Below, piece after piece: positions 45,848-56,513 of a stretch of 64,000 nucleotides of DNA. The DNA is from Brachynemurus nebulosus (taxonomy: Eukaryota > Arthropoda > Insecta > Neuroptera > Myrmeleontidae): NCBI GenBank assembly GCA_035578155.1, contig JAPWDM010000022.1:6003783-6067782 (forward strand), in the 5' to 3' direction. The first letter of the stretch is position 1. Each line of letters opens with the position of its first letter. The position numbers were made by a program, and so were the translations under genes. Below the pieces are notes generated by a model. That model did not search any database. It was not told the DNA's origin and worked only from the letters and a program-made list of their open reading frames with translations.

Positions 45848-46211
45848 TTAAATGAAATGGGTGTATGTGATGTCGCCTAAGTTGAAGTGATCACAGAAGT
45901 TGCTACAAAAGCAGCTAAGGGTCTTCATGTACAACTTATCACACATGCAAATGTTTCCCCGTACTTGGTGTACTTTCAGTGTACCAACTAAAGGTTTGAT
46001 GTCGGATCGATTATCTTCAATTATCTTTTTTTGTAAATCAATTTCCTCTTCGAGTATCACAAAAATATGAATGCCAGGGCAATGCTTTTCTAATTCCTTA
46101 GCAAAATCATCGATAGTAGCAATATCGGTTCCTGATGCGACGATTTTGTCTGCGGAGACATGAAAACTGCCAGAGGAGTGACGCCAGAGAAGTGACAAAA
46201 TCAGACATAAT
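45848..46211 (-). CDS. Candidate terminal exon of an uncharacterised multi-copy protein
   Basis: A splice-acceptor-like TTGTTTTTACAG precedes an open frame of about 120 codons ending at a stop at 45848. Blocks include HSSGSFHVSADKIVASGTDI, DDFAKELEKHCPGIHIFVIL, KPLVGTLKVHQV and LSCFCSNFCDHFNLGD. The layout (a pathogen-like 'E...CPGIHIF' block, then GT...HQV, then a Cys-rich LSCFC.. end) resembles the C-terminus of a family of uncharacterised proteins scattered through arthropod genomes, often beside mobile DNA. Base composition is less AT-biased than its surroundings. Neither an upstream exon nor a poly(A) signal was identified. It may be mobile-element cargo rather than a host gene. Confidence 0.45.
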
Positions 46212-46214
46212 CTG

Positions 46215-47735
46215 TAAAAACAACATCATGCGTTCTTCATACCAAAAATGAACGGAATACATGAAGTCAACACACAATGAACATTGCATTGTACAAATTT
46301 ACAATTTCATAACGATAAAATATAAAAACATATACTTACCAGTGGAAATACTGCAACTGCTGGCACAAACTCACTTTCTGAGAGCGCACCGACCACTGAC
46401 GCGATATTATTTAAATTATGTTCAATGCAGTTATTTTGTTGCTAAGTCCAATATGTTCAACGCATGTTGCTCAAGGTCAAAGACACAGGTTTCCAATTTC
46501 TAAGTCAAATTTTATTATTTTATTTTCGTCAGGTTAAAAGTGACACTTTTATTGGAAGGTATGAAAATGAATAATTTTTTTACGTTAATAAATATTTTTA
46601 CAATGTATTTTGATACAGTATGTTTTAATGCTTATTTAGTTATATGATTATATTTGAAAAAATATTATACTAGTTAAATAAAAAAATGTGTGTTGAAAAT
46701 TGTAGCACAAAATGGTAATGGGCAAGCCAGAGGAGTATACATTTAGCACTATTTTAATTTATTAATGCCTTAAATGAAACAGTTATCGTGAATTGACCAA
46801 GTGGACTAAATAAAAGACGATATTCCTTATTACTTAAGTGTAAAATAATAATAATAAAATTAGTTTTTTATAAAATTTATCAATGGGCCATTAGAATTCG
46901 AATAGCATATATTCACCCATGTATTTTGTTTTTACTAGACACTTAACACAAAAAGTGAAATGACACTGCAGCAAAATAATATTTTAATTATTTAATAAAT
47001 AATAGCAGCAAATTTATTATAATAATTATTAGAAATATCAAATTAATATCGAACTTTACTATTTTATGCGTGGCAAAATTTTTTACATTTATTGTGCTAT
47101 ATTGCATGTATTATGCTTTTGTCCTTGATAAATACCACTTTACAGTTAATATATGGATACTATCTATACAAGGATGGCCACTTTTGGAAAACCTGAAAAA
47201 TTTAAAGAATTCCAATAGTCAGGAAAAAATCAGAGAAATTTTAAGGAATTTTTTAATTCATGATAATTATTTAAATTATGGTACTGATAAAAATCCCGTG
47301 CTAGTACAGTGAAGTTTCCATTATATTCCATATCCATTATATGAATAGGCTAAAATCAGACCGCACTTTCTCCAAAAACTTACAGATCACATATTCAACA
47401 GACAAAACCAGATTCTACTGACCTACCTGAAAATTTAAAGAGATTAAATGTTGGAGAAAGTTCACTTTGTCTCAAAGGTCAAAGTCACGGATAAAGTACA
47501 TTTTGACTCCAAGTGGCTTATAAAATTAGGTGTCAATATAAAATGTGATTTTAAACATATATGACACTTACAAGATGAAATACGGTATTTTACAGGTAAT
47601 ACATACCAATTTTACTGAAAAATACTGATCGTCACAAAAATTAAGGTGAATAAATGAATTTTTAGACCATTGTAATTGCATTAGTGATTCTAAAAGAAAA
47701 ATACTGGATTCATTTACTAGTTAAGAGAATAAATT
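46215..47735. other. AT-rich DNA, no gene supported
   Basis: GGAAAACCTGAAAAATTTAA with AATCAGAGAAATTTTAAGGA near 47177-47250 looks like a decayed, GGAAAA-rich repeat. No coding-like sequence was accepted. Confidence 0.45.
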
Positions 47736-47766
47736 CATATGAAGCCATTTGTTCTTCCTCCTGTGG

Positions 47767-48400
47767 TTAACAGCACTGGGGATCAGTCAACTCTTCTGCT
47801 TCCTCGCTTCCATCAATACCATGCTTGTAGAATTTTAAAGACTCAATATTCCTCCATCCGTCTCCATAATATTTCTTCAGCAAGTTCTCTACGTCCTTCT
47901 TCATTTCTTGTGTCATCTTACTCGTTTTGTGAATTTTAATGAGGTCAAGGTCGTTGTAATTGCATGAAGTTTTGAAAAGATTCTTATAAGTACCTATGAT
48001 GGAGAGGGAGGATCGACCGACTGTCGTACTGTCACTGTTACCGCTCTGGTGCACAATCCTCCCCAACCCAATAACACACAAAGTCCGTTAACCTCTCTAC
48101 CATCTAAACGCGTAATTCCAAGAACACCCGATCTTAATGAGCAATTTGATGAACCAGAACACATTTACACCAAGAAACGTAAAATAGAACGACACATTCA
48201 CACACATACAGGAACACACACACAAACATAAACAGTCCTTTCCCTCCCCTCTATCCTTACTCCTACCTATCCTCTGAGGACACGAAAACGAACTAAGCTT
48301 TCACAGCCGTTTGTCATTGAGCCAACATCTACGCTCCCACAAAAGTCTCGTCGTACGACCCAGTGACACCAAGATAGACGCATAACATCTCGTTTCAAGC
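47767..48400. other. Coding-like remnants on both strands, unrecognised
   Basis: On the minus strand 47767-47950 reads as KMTQEMKKDVENLLKKYYGD, then GWRNIESLKFYKHGIDGSEE and a stop, with balanced residue use. On the plus strand 48049-48231 reads as a Pro/Thr/Lys-rich segment (RVIPRTPDLNEQFDEPEHIY) that stays low in hydrophobic residues and, after a stop, continues with RKRTKLSQPFVIEPTS; this could be the remains of a LINE ORF1. Neither is assigned to a family. Confidence 0.3.
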
Positions 48401-48529
48401 AAAAATAACAACAATATAAGGAGTGATGTGACGAAGGCGTCCGTGAATGTACTATGGTGTTTTTACGGGTTGGTTTGGCATATTACCCTTCTAATAATTA
48501 TGGTCTATTATAGAGTCCAATACCTTGCA

Positions 48530-48608
48530 TAATGCCGGTATAGGTGAAAGTTACCCAGTACTGTGCTATTGAATAGTGAGCACCAGATTGGCGTAAAGTT
48601 AAATAATA
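48530..48608 (+). repeat. Direct flanking repeat of the 48610-49784 element, left
   Basis: TTGCATAATGCCGGTATAGG followed by ACCCAGTACTGTGCTATTGA and GTGAGC.CCAG.TTGG recurs at 49797-49875 on the other side of the element. The two copies look like adjacent minisatellite units split by an insertion in a TAA-rich spacer. Confidence 0.8.
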
Positions 48609-48609
48609 A

Positions 48610-49784
48610 TACAGGCCTGCGAAATTTGACTTTTTTTGCCCCTTCCAATAATTATGGTTTTTTTTTAAATATCTAGGTATGTTAAATTAAAATACAGCTC
48701 TGTTTTTTTTCTAGCACATCGAGATTTATTTTTATTGATGACATGCACATTTTAAAATTTTTTAACAATTATTATGAAAATATAAAAACTAATGAATTTA
48801 AAATAAAATTTTTATTAAAAAAATCAACAGTATTAGTTGAAAAAAATGCTAAGGAAACTAAGTAAATTAATATCTTTTTCTACTTTCTTCAAAATTCCTG
48901 TTCAATCTTTTTCTCTTATGCTTTCTATCCGGTTCATCTCTCTTCAACATCCAACAGTATTCTGCCATCATGCTTGCGTCCCACTTTCCTTGGTATCTGC
49001 TCTGCATAGCCTTTATATCTTGATGGAAGTGCTCACCTTGTTCTTCACTTAGGGTACCAAGATTCTCAGGAAAGAAGTCAATATGAGTTTAAGAAAATGT
49101 AACTTTACACTCTTATTGCAACCCAGTTTATGGAAATTGTTAAGCATATTATTCACTATATTTTTATAATCTGGGCTTTTTTTGGTTCCTAAAAAATGTT
49201 TCACTACCTCTTTAAATGAATTCCAACTTCTTTTTTTAGTTGTTTTAAACTAATTTTTATTAACAGCCGATGATTAACAAAGAATATATCGATATAATTT
49301 TTTTTTTAATTGTATTTACGCCCACTTATTTACTTTTAAGTTTTTATAATATAAGTATGGTCCTGTTAGCACCGTAAATTTGCAAGGTTTAGTTATCACT
49401 TAGAATAGAAAAAAATAAATTACCCTCAATAATAAGCTCATTAGCGGTGATCTTAAAATTCACCTTTTTTCCCAAAATAAAGATATGTAATTTAGTTAAT
49501 TAGGTTTCATTTAATGAAATCATTGATGAGAATGTGTTCCTAAAAGCCAATTTATTACAACTATGTAATAACTTTTTTTTAGCTACGAAATAAACAAAAA
49601 TGCATAATCTATTCTTGATTTGGTCGACTTATAGGTAATTTTAGTCAAAGATTCTAATACCTAACTAACATCTAAAAATTCTGACGTGCTGGAGTTTTTT
49701 GAATATTTTTTTCGTAATCAGCGCCCTAAAATGTACCAAAATCAGTTGTCAAATTTTAAAGGGGGAAACCATCGCAGGCCTGTG
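48610..49784 (-). mobile_element. TIR transposon S carrying the uncharacterised 'RYQGKW' protein
   Basis: The left end is TACAGGCCTGCGAAATTTGA and the right end, reverse-complemented, is CACAGGCCTGCGATGG. TAA lies next to both ends but inside a TAA-rich stretch, so the duplication length is ambiguous (3 bp or 8 bp). CACAG-type ends with a 2-3 bp duplication would suit CACTA/EnSpm. The interior, minus strand, holds the protein remnant of the next entry. Confidence 0.6.
48880..49240 (-). pseudogene. Uncharacterised multi-copy arthropod protein, fragment 1
   Basis: Minus-strand blocks in order: RSWNSFKEVVKHFLGTKKSP, NNMLNNFHKLGCNKSVKLHF, then after a frame change GTLSEEQGEHFHQDIKAMQS and RYQGKWDASMMAEYCWMLKR. 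These match the C-terminal half of a protein seen in large numbers in arthropod and cnidarian genomes, whose hallmarks are FLGN...M.CN.S.K.HFL.SHLD, EE.GE.FHQDI..ME.RYQGKW and ADYCW. I know no established function. The same protein lies in the element at 52236-53372. The frame changes near 49080, so it is dead. Confidence 0.78.
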
Positions 49785-49796
49785 TAATAATAATAA

Positions 49797-49875
49797 ATAC
49801 ATTGCATAATGCCGGTATAGGTGAAAATACCCAGTACTGTCCTATTGAGTAGTGAGCGCCAGGTTGGTGTGTCTA
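49797..49875 (+). repeat. Direct flanking repeat, right
   Basis: Copy of 48530-48608 with a few substitutions. Confidence 0.8.
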
Positions 49876-49879
49876 CATA

Positions 49880-50545
49880 TAATAATAATATAAATAAATA
49901 AAATAAATTATATAATTCAATTTATACAGAAAAAAATTATATGAGAACTTTCTGTTATTTTATTTTTTAAAACTTTTGCCTATTATCATTAAAAACGCAA
50001 CTTATTTTTATTAAAAAAAATTCATTCAAGTGAATTAGCTAAATTTTAAATAATTAACAACACATTTTCTAACAACTTTAACGTATTAAACATTTAATCA
50101 CTAAATTTTAAAGAAAATGTTTTCCGGACTTCCAATATAGTCAAACATATGTTAACTACTTATATATTCAATAAAATAATTCACTTAGAAGAGCTCGTTC
50201 TAAAAATACCATTTTAAATCGTCCATATTATGTAATTAGCAAATTAGTCACTTGTTGATATTATACCGATATACCGAATATTCAATTTTTTTAAATTTAT
50301 ATAAGGTATCGATATTTTCGACCGACATTTTTCAATCGGATATATCGATAGTTCGATATTTAAATGTTAGTATCGACATCGATGTATTTTCTAAGAATAA
50401 GCTTTTCTTGTATTAATTTACCTAACTGGCTATGATCAGAAAGTAAGTGTCATAAGACAGTATAATAAGTATGATGCCATCTAACTGGCGTATAATATAG
50501 TTGAGTTTACATGTGTAAACTTGACACATCACTTAATAGTCAATC
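49880..50545. other. AT-rich DNA with a CGATA-rich patch (50262-50395)
   Basis: No gene. 50262-50395 contains several ATCGATA/CGATA motifs in both orientations (CCGATATACCGA, GTATCGATATT, ATATATCGATAG, CATCGATG). TATCGATA is the DRE/BEAF-type motif of insects; whether it is functional here is unknown. Confidence 0.45.
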
Positions 50546-51183
50546 ACAACTTACTAACAAGTAAAGGGCCCGAGGCCGGACCTATCGATTTTAATAAAAC
50601 TTAGATATGTTGTAGAACACTAAAAAATAAGCGACACGTATTTTTTTTTATCGGCGGAAAAAACGGTTTGAAGGGGTGAAATCGCCCTCCAAAAATTGGG
50701 GTAAAAATTTAATTTTTTAAATACCTCGAAAACGGTAAGAGATAGAGCAAAAGTATAAATTGGCAGTATTGCTTTTTTTTAAAGATCTATCTATTGGTAT
50801 AAAATTCGTTCAAATTGTGCCAACAGGGGTGGCTGGGGGTTAAAATTTAGGGGATAATTTTGTAAAAAGGGGATGAAAATTAAACAATATAAAAATTCTG
50901 TTTACAGATTTGAAATCTACGTCAGAAAATCTAATTGTTGTTTCTGCTCAAGGTCCTAATCTTGTATCTGTTTCTGCTCAAGGTCCTAATATTAAGTCTA
51001 GGGGTAGTTAACTAGGGGGTGACTGTGTCGAATAGTCGTACTACTTGGGTAGTTCAAGAAGTTCTCCTTCATGGAAAATAGTTTAAGACATTTAGAATAA
51101 CGTAGAAATCAAATTTTTGATTTCAAAATTCAGTTTGAGTAACATTGGAGAGGGGGTGAGTCACCCTCTTAAATTACATACTA

Positions 51184-51789
51184 CACACACCGGCATAATT
51201 AGCGGAACATACAAAATATCTCTAAAAATCAAACAAACCATTTAATTTTAAGAAACTATTAGTCTTATTTAATTATTCACTTAAAATAACATGTTCACAA
51301 GTTGATACACCTTTATTTTTGTTAGCGAAAGCAATTAACCATATGAAATGCCAACTTTTTGGAATCTTATGTCGTCTAAGAATCATTTAAGTTAAAGATT
51401 ATTTAACAAATAGAAAATGAAACACAGCGTTTTTATACCGCGTGGTTTCTCCCGTGCTCTTGTCAAAGCTTCAGTTCGTCTTACTATACTCAGAATGATG
51501 TTATCTATAGTCTCCTGAGGCAATCTTTGCCCTTCTTTAATTACGACAGTCTGAAGCTCGACTACATTGAGAAGAAACGGCATTTGAGTTCGAAAGTGAC
51601 AGACCTCTTAAAAAGATTTGCATCAGTAATGAATAAGAACAATTCTATGAAAAGTCAATTGATTCATTACTATTGATTCAATACTATTTTACGTGAAAAT
51701 GAAAAAAAAAACAGCCAACTTTGTTTAATAAATAGGATTTTATATTTTTTTATATTTTTTTTATGTTCCGCTAATTATGCCGGTGTGTG
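51184..51789 (-). mobile_element. Tc1/mariner-type deletion derivative nested in the foldback
   Basis: The TIRs are CACACACCGGCATAATTAGC on both ends (inverted), extending about 28 bp. TA lies on both sides (51182-51183 and 51790-51791), and the uninterrupted other arm has a single TA at this point. The minus-strand frame 51392-51583 encodes a transposase C-terminus (RLPQETIDNIILSIVRRTEA), matching the IPQETID.LI.SM..R end of Tc1 transposases. The catalytic domain is deleted, so the 606 bp element is non-autonomous. Confidence 0.88.
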
Positions 51790-52235
51790 TAGTTAACATA
51801 CACTCATTTTTTTTAATACTGACAAACTGACAGTGGGTAATAATGTCACAATAAGTGGTTCTGAAGTTAGACTATCGTATGTAAGGTTTTTATTAGGTTT
51901 CCATTCATTTTGAAAATATCGTTATTTTCGGTATCGATAATTTTCGATAACGAAAACTATAACATCCATTAAAAAACAAACCTTATGAAAACCTTACATA
52001 CGACAGTCCAACTTCAGAACCACTTATTGTGAGATGGTTACCCGCTGTCACTGTGTTAATATTAAAAATGAGTGTATGTTAACTAGCATGTAATTTACGA
52101 GGGTGACTCACTCCCTCTTCAATGTTGCTCAAACTGAATTTTGAAATCGAAAATTTCATTTCTACGTTATTCTAAATGTCTTAAACTATTTTCAATGAAG
52201 AGAAACTTCTTGAACTACCCAAGTAGTACGACTAT

Positions 52236-53372
52236 CACTGATAGACAAAAATGACCTTAACGAAAGTTAAATGAAACTGAATGGGTTATTTTGTATTTAC
52301 AACTAATTTGTAATTAACCTGCGTTTCTAAAAAATTTCAGTCACCCTCAGTTTTTTTGCAACAGCAGCTAATTTTTTTTAAATTAAATATGGTTAAAAAT
52401 TATATCTAATGAATAAAAATAACTTATATTTTAATTTTATTCAGGATTTTCGGGAATATTTAGCGTTAGGTACATCTCCTTTGAGTGTCCAACAGTAGTC
52501 AGCTAACATGTTCGCACTTCACTTGCCTTGGTACCGTTTTTCCATGTTAGATATTTCGTGATAGAACCGCTCACCGTGTTAGTCGCTAAAGATCCCCAAA
52601 TTGCGAGAAAAAAAATCCCGATGTGAGTGTAAAAGGTGTATTTTGAGCGACATATTGCATCCCATATCCTTGTAAGCTGTTAAGAAGTTGCTAACCAACT
52701 CTTTATAGTTTTCGGACCTGTGGTTTCCAAGAAAATTATAAACAATATTTCGAAAACATGTCCATGCAGATTTTTCGATCGGATTAAGTTTTTATTCAAA
52801 CTGTTTGTCAGTCCGTCGGTATCTAATTTGTGGCCCTACAAATTTCACCTTTTTTTTATTTTAGCATCGCTGATTTTTGGAAATTTCTGTTTCAAGTAAC
52901 AAAAACCATTTCCATTAGTGTCCACAACTTCGACAAAGCTTTTTATAAGTCCGAGTTTGATGTGCAATGGAGGGTCAAGGGGGTGGCTGTCGGGGCTGCT
53001 CCCCCCCCCCCTTGACCGACAATTGATAACTTTTTTAGTTAAGCATACACTCAGAACACACAATTCCTCAAAATTCCTCCTGGGATTAGGGACAGCCTCC
53101 CCCTGCCTTTTCAACTGGTTGGATCCGCCTTTGAATGGAGATAGCAATACATCTTCAGGATTTATTAAAAGAGAGTGAAGAACATTTCGTTTACCTATTA
53201 TAAGAGCGTCTCGTTTAGGCTTAGCTCAGTAAGCAAAATTCGTGTAATCAGTTTTGTTTAACAGAAACTGAGGGTGATTGAACAAAACTAAGTATAAGGT
53301 TTATTTGTGGGTAGGTAGCAGTGTTTAAAAAAGCGATTCGAATTTGTTTAACAAAATCACTGTTTACCAGTG
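52236..53372 (-). mobile_element. CACTA-like transposon T nested in the foldback, carrying the 'RYQGKW' protein
   Basis: The left end is CACTGATAGACA and the right end, reverse-complemented, is CACTGGTAAACA. Flanks are AT at 52234-52235 and AT at 53373-53374, while the intact left arm (about 51029-51036) shows a single AT at the equivalent point. CACTG ends with a 2 bp duplication fit the CACTA/EnSpm superfamily. A second inner inverted pair (TCAGTCACCCTCAG at 52338 and its complement near 53269) is present. Length is 1137 bp. Confidence 0.72.
52450..53235 (-). pseudogene. Uncharacterised multi-copy arthropod protein, fragment 2 (longer)
   Basis: Minus-strand blocks in order: RDALIIGKRNVLHSLLINPE (53150-53225), an insertion of about 150 bp, DPPLHIKLGLIKSFVEVVDT, FCYLKQKFPKISDAKIKKK, FVGPQIRYRRTDKQFE, NFLGNHRSENYKELVSNFLT, MGCNMSLKIHLLHSHRDFF, HGERFYHEISNMEKRYQGK and SANMLADYCWTLKGDVPN. 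The order matches the family described for 48880-49240. Stops occur at several points (for example before SANML) and the inserted piece near 52985-53140 carries a run of Cs. Function is unknown. Its location between CACTG ends suggests it is the proper cargo or transposase-linked protein of that element. Confidence 0.82.
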
Positions 53373-53829
53373 ATTCGACACAGTCACCCCCTAGTTAACT
53401 ACCCCTAGACTTAATATTAGAACATTGAGCCAAAACAGGTCAATTAGATTTTTTGACGTAGATTTCAAATCTATAAACAAAATTATTATATTGTTTAGTT
53501 TTCACCCCCTTTTTACAAAATTAACCCCTAAATTTTAACCCCCAACCACCCCTGTTGATGTAATTTGAACAAATTTAATATCAATAGATAGCTCTTTAAA
53601 TATCAGCAATATCGCCAATTTAAACTTTTGCTCTATCTCTTACTGTTTTCGAGATATTTAAAAAATTAAAATTTTACCCCAATTTTTGGAGGGCGATTCC
53701 ACTACTTCTAACCGTTTTTTCCGCCGATAAAAAAAATACGTGTCGCTTATTTTTTAGTGTTCTACAACATATTTAAGTTTCATCAAAATCGATAGGTTCG
53801 GCCTTGGGCCCTTTACTTGTAAGTTAAAA

Positions 53830-55020
53830 ATACCATAAATTTTAGCTTTTGAACATGCAAAATGATTAAAAAAATATATTTAATTTGCTATTAAATGTCC
53901 TCAAAGCTATTATAGGAAATTAATATTGTACAGTATCAAATTTAAAGATATTTTGGAATTATGGGACAGTAAGAAAAAATTATTGTATCGTACAGTAAGC
54001 TACTATTTCAACATTAGTATAATACATATATTTATACACAGGGACGTGGGAAATTTTTAGTGTTATTTATGTGTTTTTTTTTTTGCCTCTGATTGTTAAG
54101 TTAGCCTTAAATTTAATAATAGTACGACTATTTGAATGTCAAACTATCTGTTTTGGTTAAAAAATTTCTTTAATTGTTTTTTTTTCTGTTTTAAAAATAG
54201 CCCCACAGAAGTGAGAATATATTTTCATAGAAATGTCAATGAAGTTTCGAGACATTAATAATAATAATGCTAGTGTATGGAATCAGGCACTATAAGTGCC
54301 ATCCCAAAAATGATATTGTCATTCTGTGATTTTCAGTCTGTTAACAAAATTTAAGTTTTTTTTTCTTTTTTTTTTTACACCTAAGATCATATGAATATCA
54401 AAATTTTGACAAATACTTTTATCATTATCTCTGATAAAGCAGAAAAAATTTTTATACTGAATAAAAATAATTTTTGCGTGTAAAAATTACAAATAACTTG
54501 ATATAAAAGTAAAAAGTAAGAAAATTGTAAAAAAGTAGGTAAGTTTGAACGACTGTATCTTAGCCAGTTTTTATAGAAAATATTGTTATCTGTCACCATT
54601 TTGACGGAAATTGCATCAGCTTTCTTTTTTGTGAACCAATGCCTATACCTAAATTCACTCAGAAAAAAGTGCTGGACAAAAATTAAAAAAAAGAAACAAA
54701 AATTGGAAAATTTCCGCTTTTTTAAAAATAGTTTTTTTGACTTATTTTGTTGAGATAAAAGTTTTTTGAGTTCATAAAGTGCCACTTCGATAGGAAATTT
54801 AATTCTCTACAAAAAATCATATGTGTATTTACGAAAAATGTATAGTTTTTGAGTTATAGTTAAAAAACTTAAGCGTCGATAAATTTACGTCATTCGTAAA
54901 AGCCTACGCCTAAATTTAATAGCACTTTGTGAATTTATCACCTTTGGAGTACAACTGAACATATGAAAGAATAAAACACCTGTTACGAATTAGTTCCATT
55001 TCCCCCTGTTTTTTGTACAT
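53830..55020. other. AT-rich DNA, no gene supported
   Basis: The 132-codon minus-strand frame at 54387-54785 is Lys/Phe/Ile-rich. A short part (FRYRHWFTKKKADAISVKMV) has better composition but matches nothing I recognise. No repeat partner was found in the window. Confidence 0.45.
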
Positions 55021-55024
55021 AGTC

Positions 55025-55250
55025 AATAGTCTAAAATCAATACTGATTGACTGACTGATCGGTTAATTCACAGCCCAAACCGCTGGGCCTAGAAACGTGA
55101 AATTTTGAACAGGGACTTGTTATATAACGTAGGTAAGCACTAAGAAGGGATTTTTGAAAATTCATTCCCTAAGGGGGTAAAATAGGGGATGAAAATTTTC
55201 ATAGAAATTTGTAACTTTTTGAGTTAGAAATATAGAAATTGGTGTTAGGT
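55025..55250 (+). repeat. Family E repeat unit, third copy
   Basis: GACTGACTGATCGGTTAATT, ACAGCCCAAACCGCTGGGCC, TAGAAACGTGAAATTTTGAA: the best-preserved unit of family E in the window. Confidence 0.75.
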
Positions 55251-55447
55251 TATTGGTTTGAATACAAAAGTTTCAGTGCTTTTAAAAATTCATCCCTTAG
55301 GGGGGTGGAAACAGGGGAAGAAACTTTAAATGGAAATCTGTCATTTTTACAATTAGAAATATGGAAACTGATATGGTATGGTATGCTGATGATTTTGAAA
55401 TTATTAAAAATTCATTGTTTAGCGTGTAAATCCTAATCCTTATCCTA

Positions 55448-56376
55448 ACTAATATTATAAATGCGAAATTTAATGTTTGTTTGTTTGACTTGCTTTTACG
55501 GTTCAACGTCTTAATCAGTCAACTTGAAACTTTGCACAGACATAGTTTGGGAGACGGAGATGGTTATAGGCAATTTTAAACCCGGAAAGATATTTCATTT
55601 CCGAGGAAAAATCTATGACAATTTATTATGACAGCTGACAATTAAAAAGCGGATTATTGGTTTCAAACCTCGAACATGGTTAACAGAGGGATTGAAAAAG
55701 AACATAGACGACTTTTTACTCTGGGAAAACATCTCATTCCTGTGAGAAAATATATTTTAAATGAAACAAAAAAAAGTCTCTTTAATTTGTTCGAACTCTA
55801 TTTATTAGCAGATAGAACGATATACAGCGATAAGCTGAGGTTTTTACTCCGAAAAAGTATCTGATTCCCAAGGGAAAATGTATTTAAGATGAAACAATGA
55901 AATAATGACAAGTAACTGTTAACAAAATGCAAGATTGATTTTAAACATTGCATATTGTTTACAGAGGGGAGAGAAAGGAACACAGACTACTTTCTACCCC
56001 GGGAAAATATCTGAATCCTATGAGAAGTCTTATTCCCGTGGAAAAATGTATTTTTTACCCGAAGAAAACATTTCTTTGGGAAAATTCCTAAAAGAAATTA
56101 ACAATTTGCAATAGCGATACGATGAAAGTACATTTTATACGTTTTAACTAGATGTCATAATTTCAAAAGCCACGAGTGGAAGGGCTGAGCGGGTTCCAGC
56201 ACAAACTACATCGTCAAAAGTATGGACACACCTTGAGTCAACACACTGCCGTGTCAAAGGTATGGGCACCCCTTGGATCAAGATGTGCCCATTCTTCTAA
56301 GGACGTAGTATGCTAAAACCCGCTCAGTCCTTCTACTGCCATGCGGGCGAAGCCTCGGGTAAATGCTAGTGTAGGT
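55448..56376 (+). repeat. Widespread arthropod interspersed repeat P with internal reiteration
   Basis: It begins ACTAATATTATAAATGCGAA and ends GCGAAGCCTCGGGTAAATGC plus TAGT, the familiar boundaries of a repeat found in many insect genomes. Inside, a unit around CTACTTT.TACCC.GGAAAA.AT.T.ATTCC recurs at about 55700, 55840 and 55985. A later MITE interrupts it at 56175-56337. No ORF. Confidence 0.75.
56175..56337. mobile_element. 163 bp MITE Q nested in repeat P
   Basis: The left end is AGTGGAAGGGCTGAGCGGGT and the right end, reverse-complemented, is AGTAGAAGGACTGAGCGGGT. It is flanked by GCCACG (56169-56174) and GCCATG (56338-56343). An internal tandem pair, GTCAAAAGTATGGACACACC and GTCAAAGGTATGGGCACCCC, fills the loop. 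It interrupts the conserved GC.ATGCGGGCGAAGCC of P. Confidence 0.75.
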
Positions 56377-56513
56377 ATATGTATAGAAGTCGTGTATCAC
56401 GTGTACCGTCTGTATGCATGCATACATTTATGTACTGTGATTTCCATTGTTAACTGCAAAGTATTATTTAGTATTATTTTCTAACACCAGCTGTTATTTA
56501 ATTAAATGAATAA

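Larger units (their letters stand above)
50549..53826. mobile_element. Family C foldback element with two nested insertions
   Basis: The outer left arm starts near ACAAGTAAAGGGCCCGAGGC; the outer right end is its complement, GGGCCCTTTACTTGT. Arm pairs run inward: 50549-51045 with 53375-53826; 51046-51183 with 52090-52235; 51792-51915 with 51966-52089. The axis is near 51940 in an AT-rich TATCGATA-bearing loop. Removing the insertions at 51184-51789 and 52236-53372 leaves two arms of about 760 bp each. No transposase belongs to the foldback itself. Confidence 0.82.

Noticed and set aside
54387..54785. 132-codon minus-strand ORF
   Set aside because: Dominated by Lys, Phe and Ile in AT-rich DNA, with no recognisable domain or splice context.
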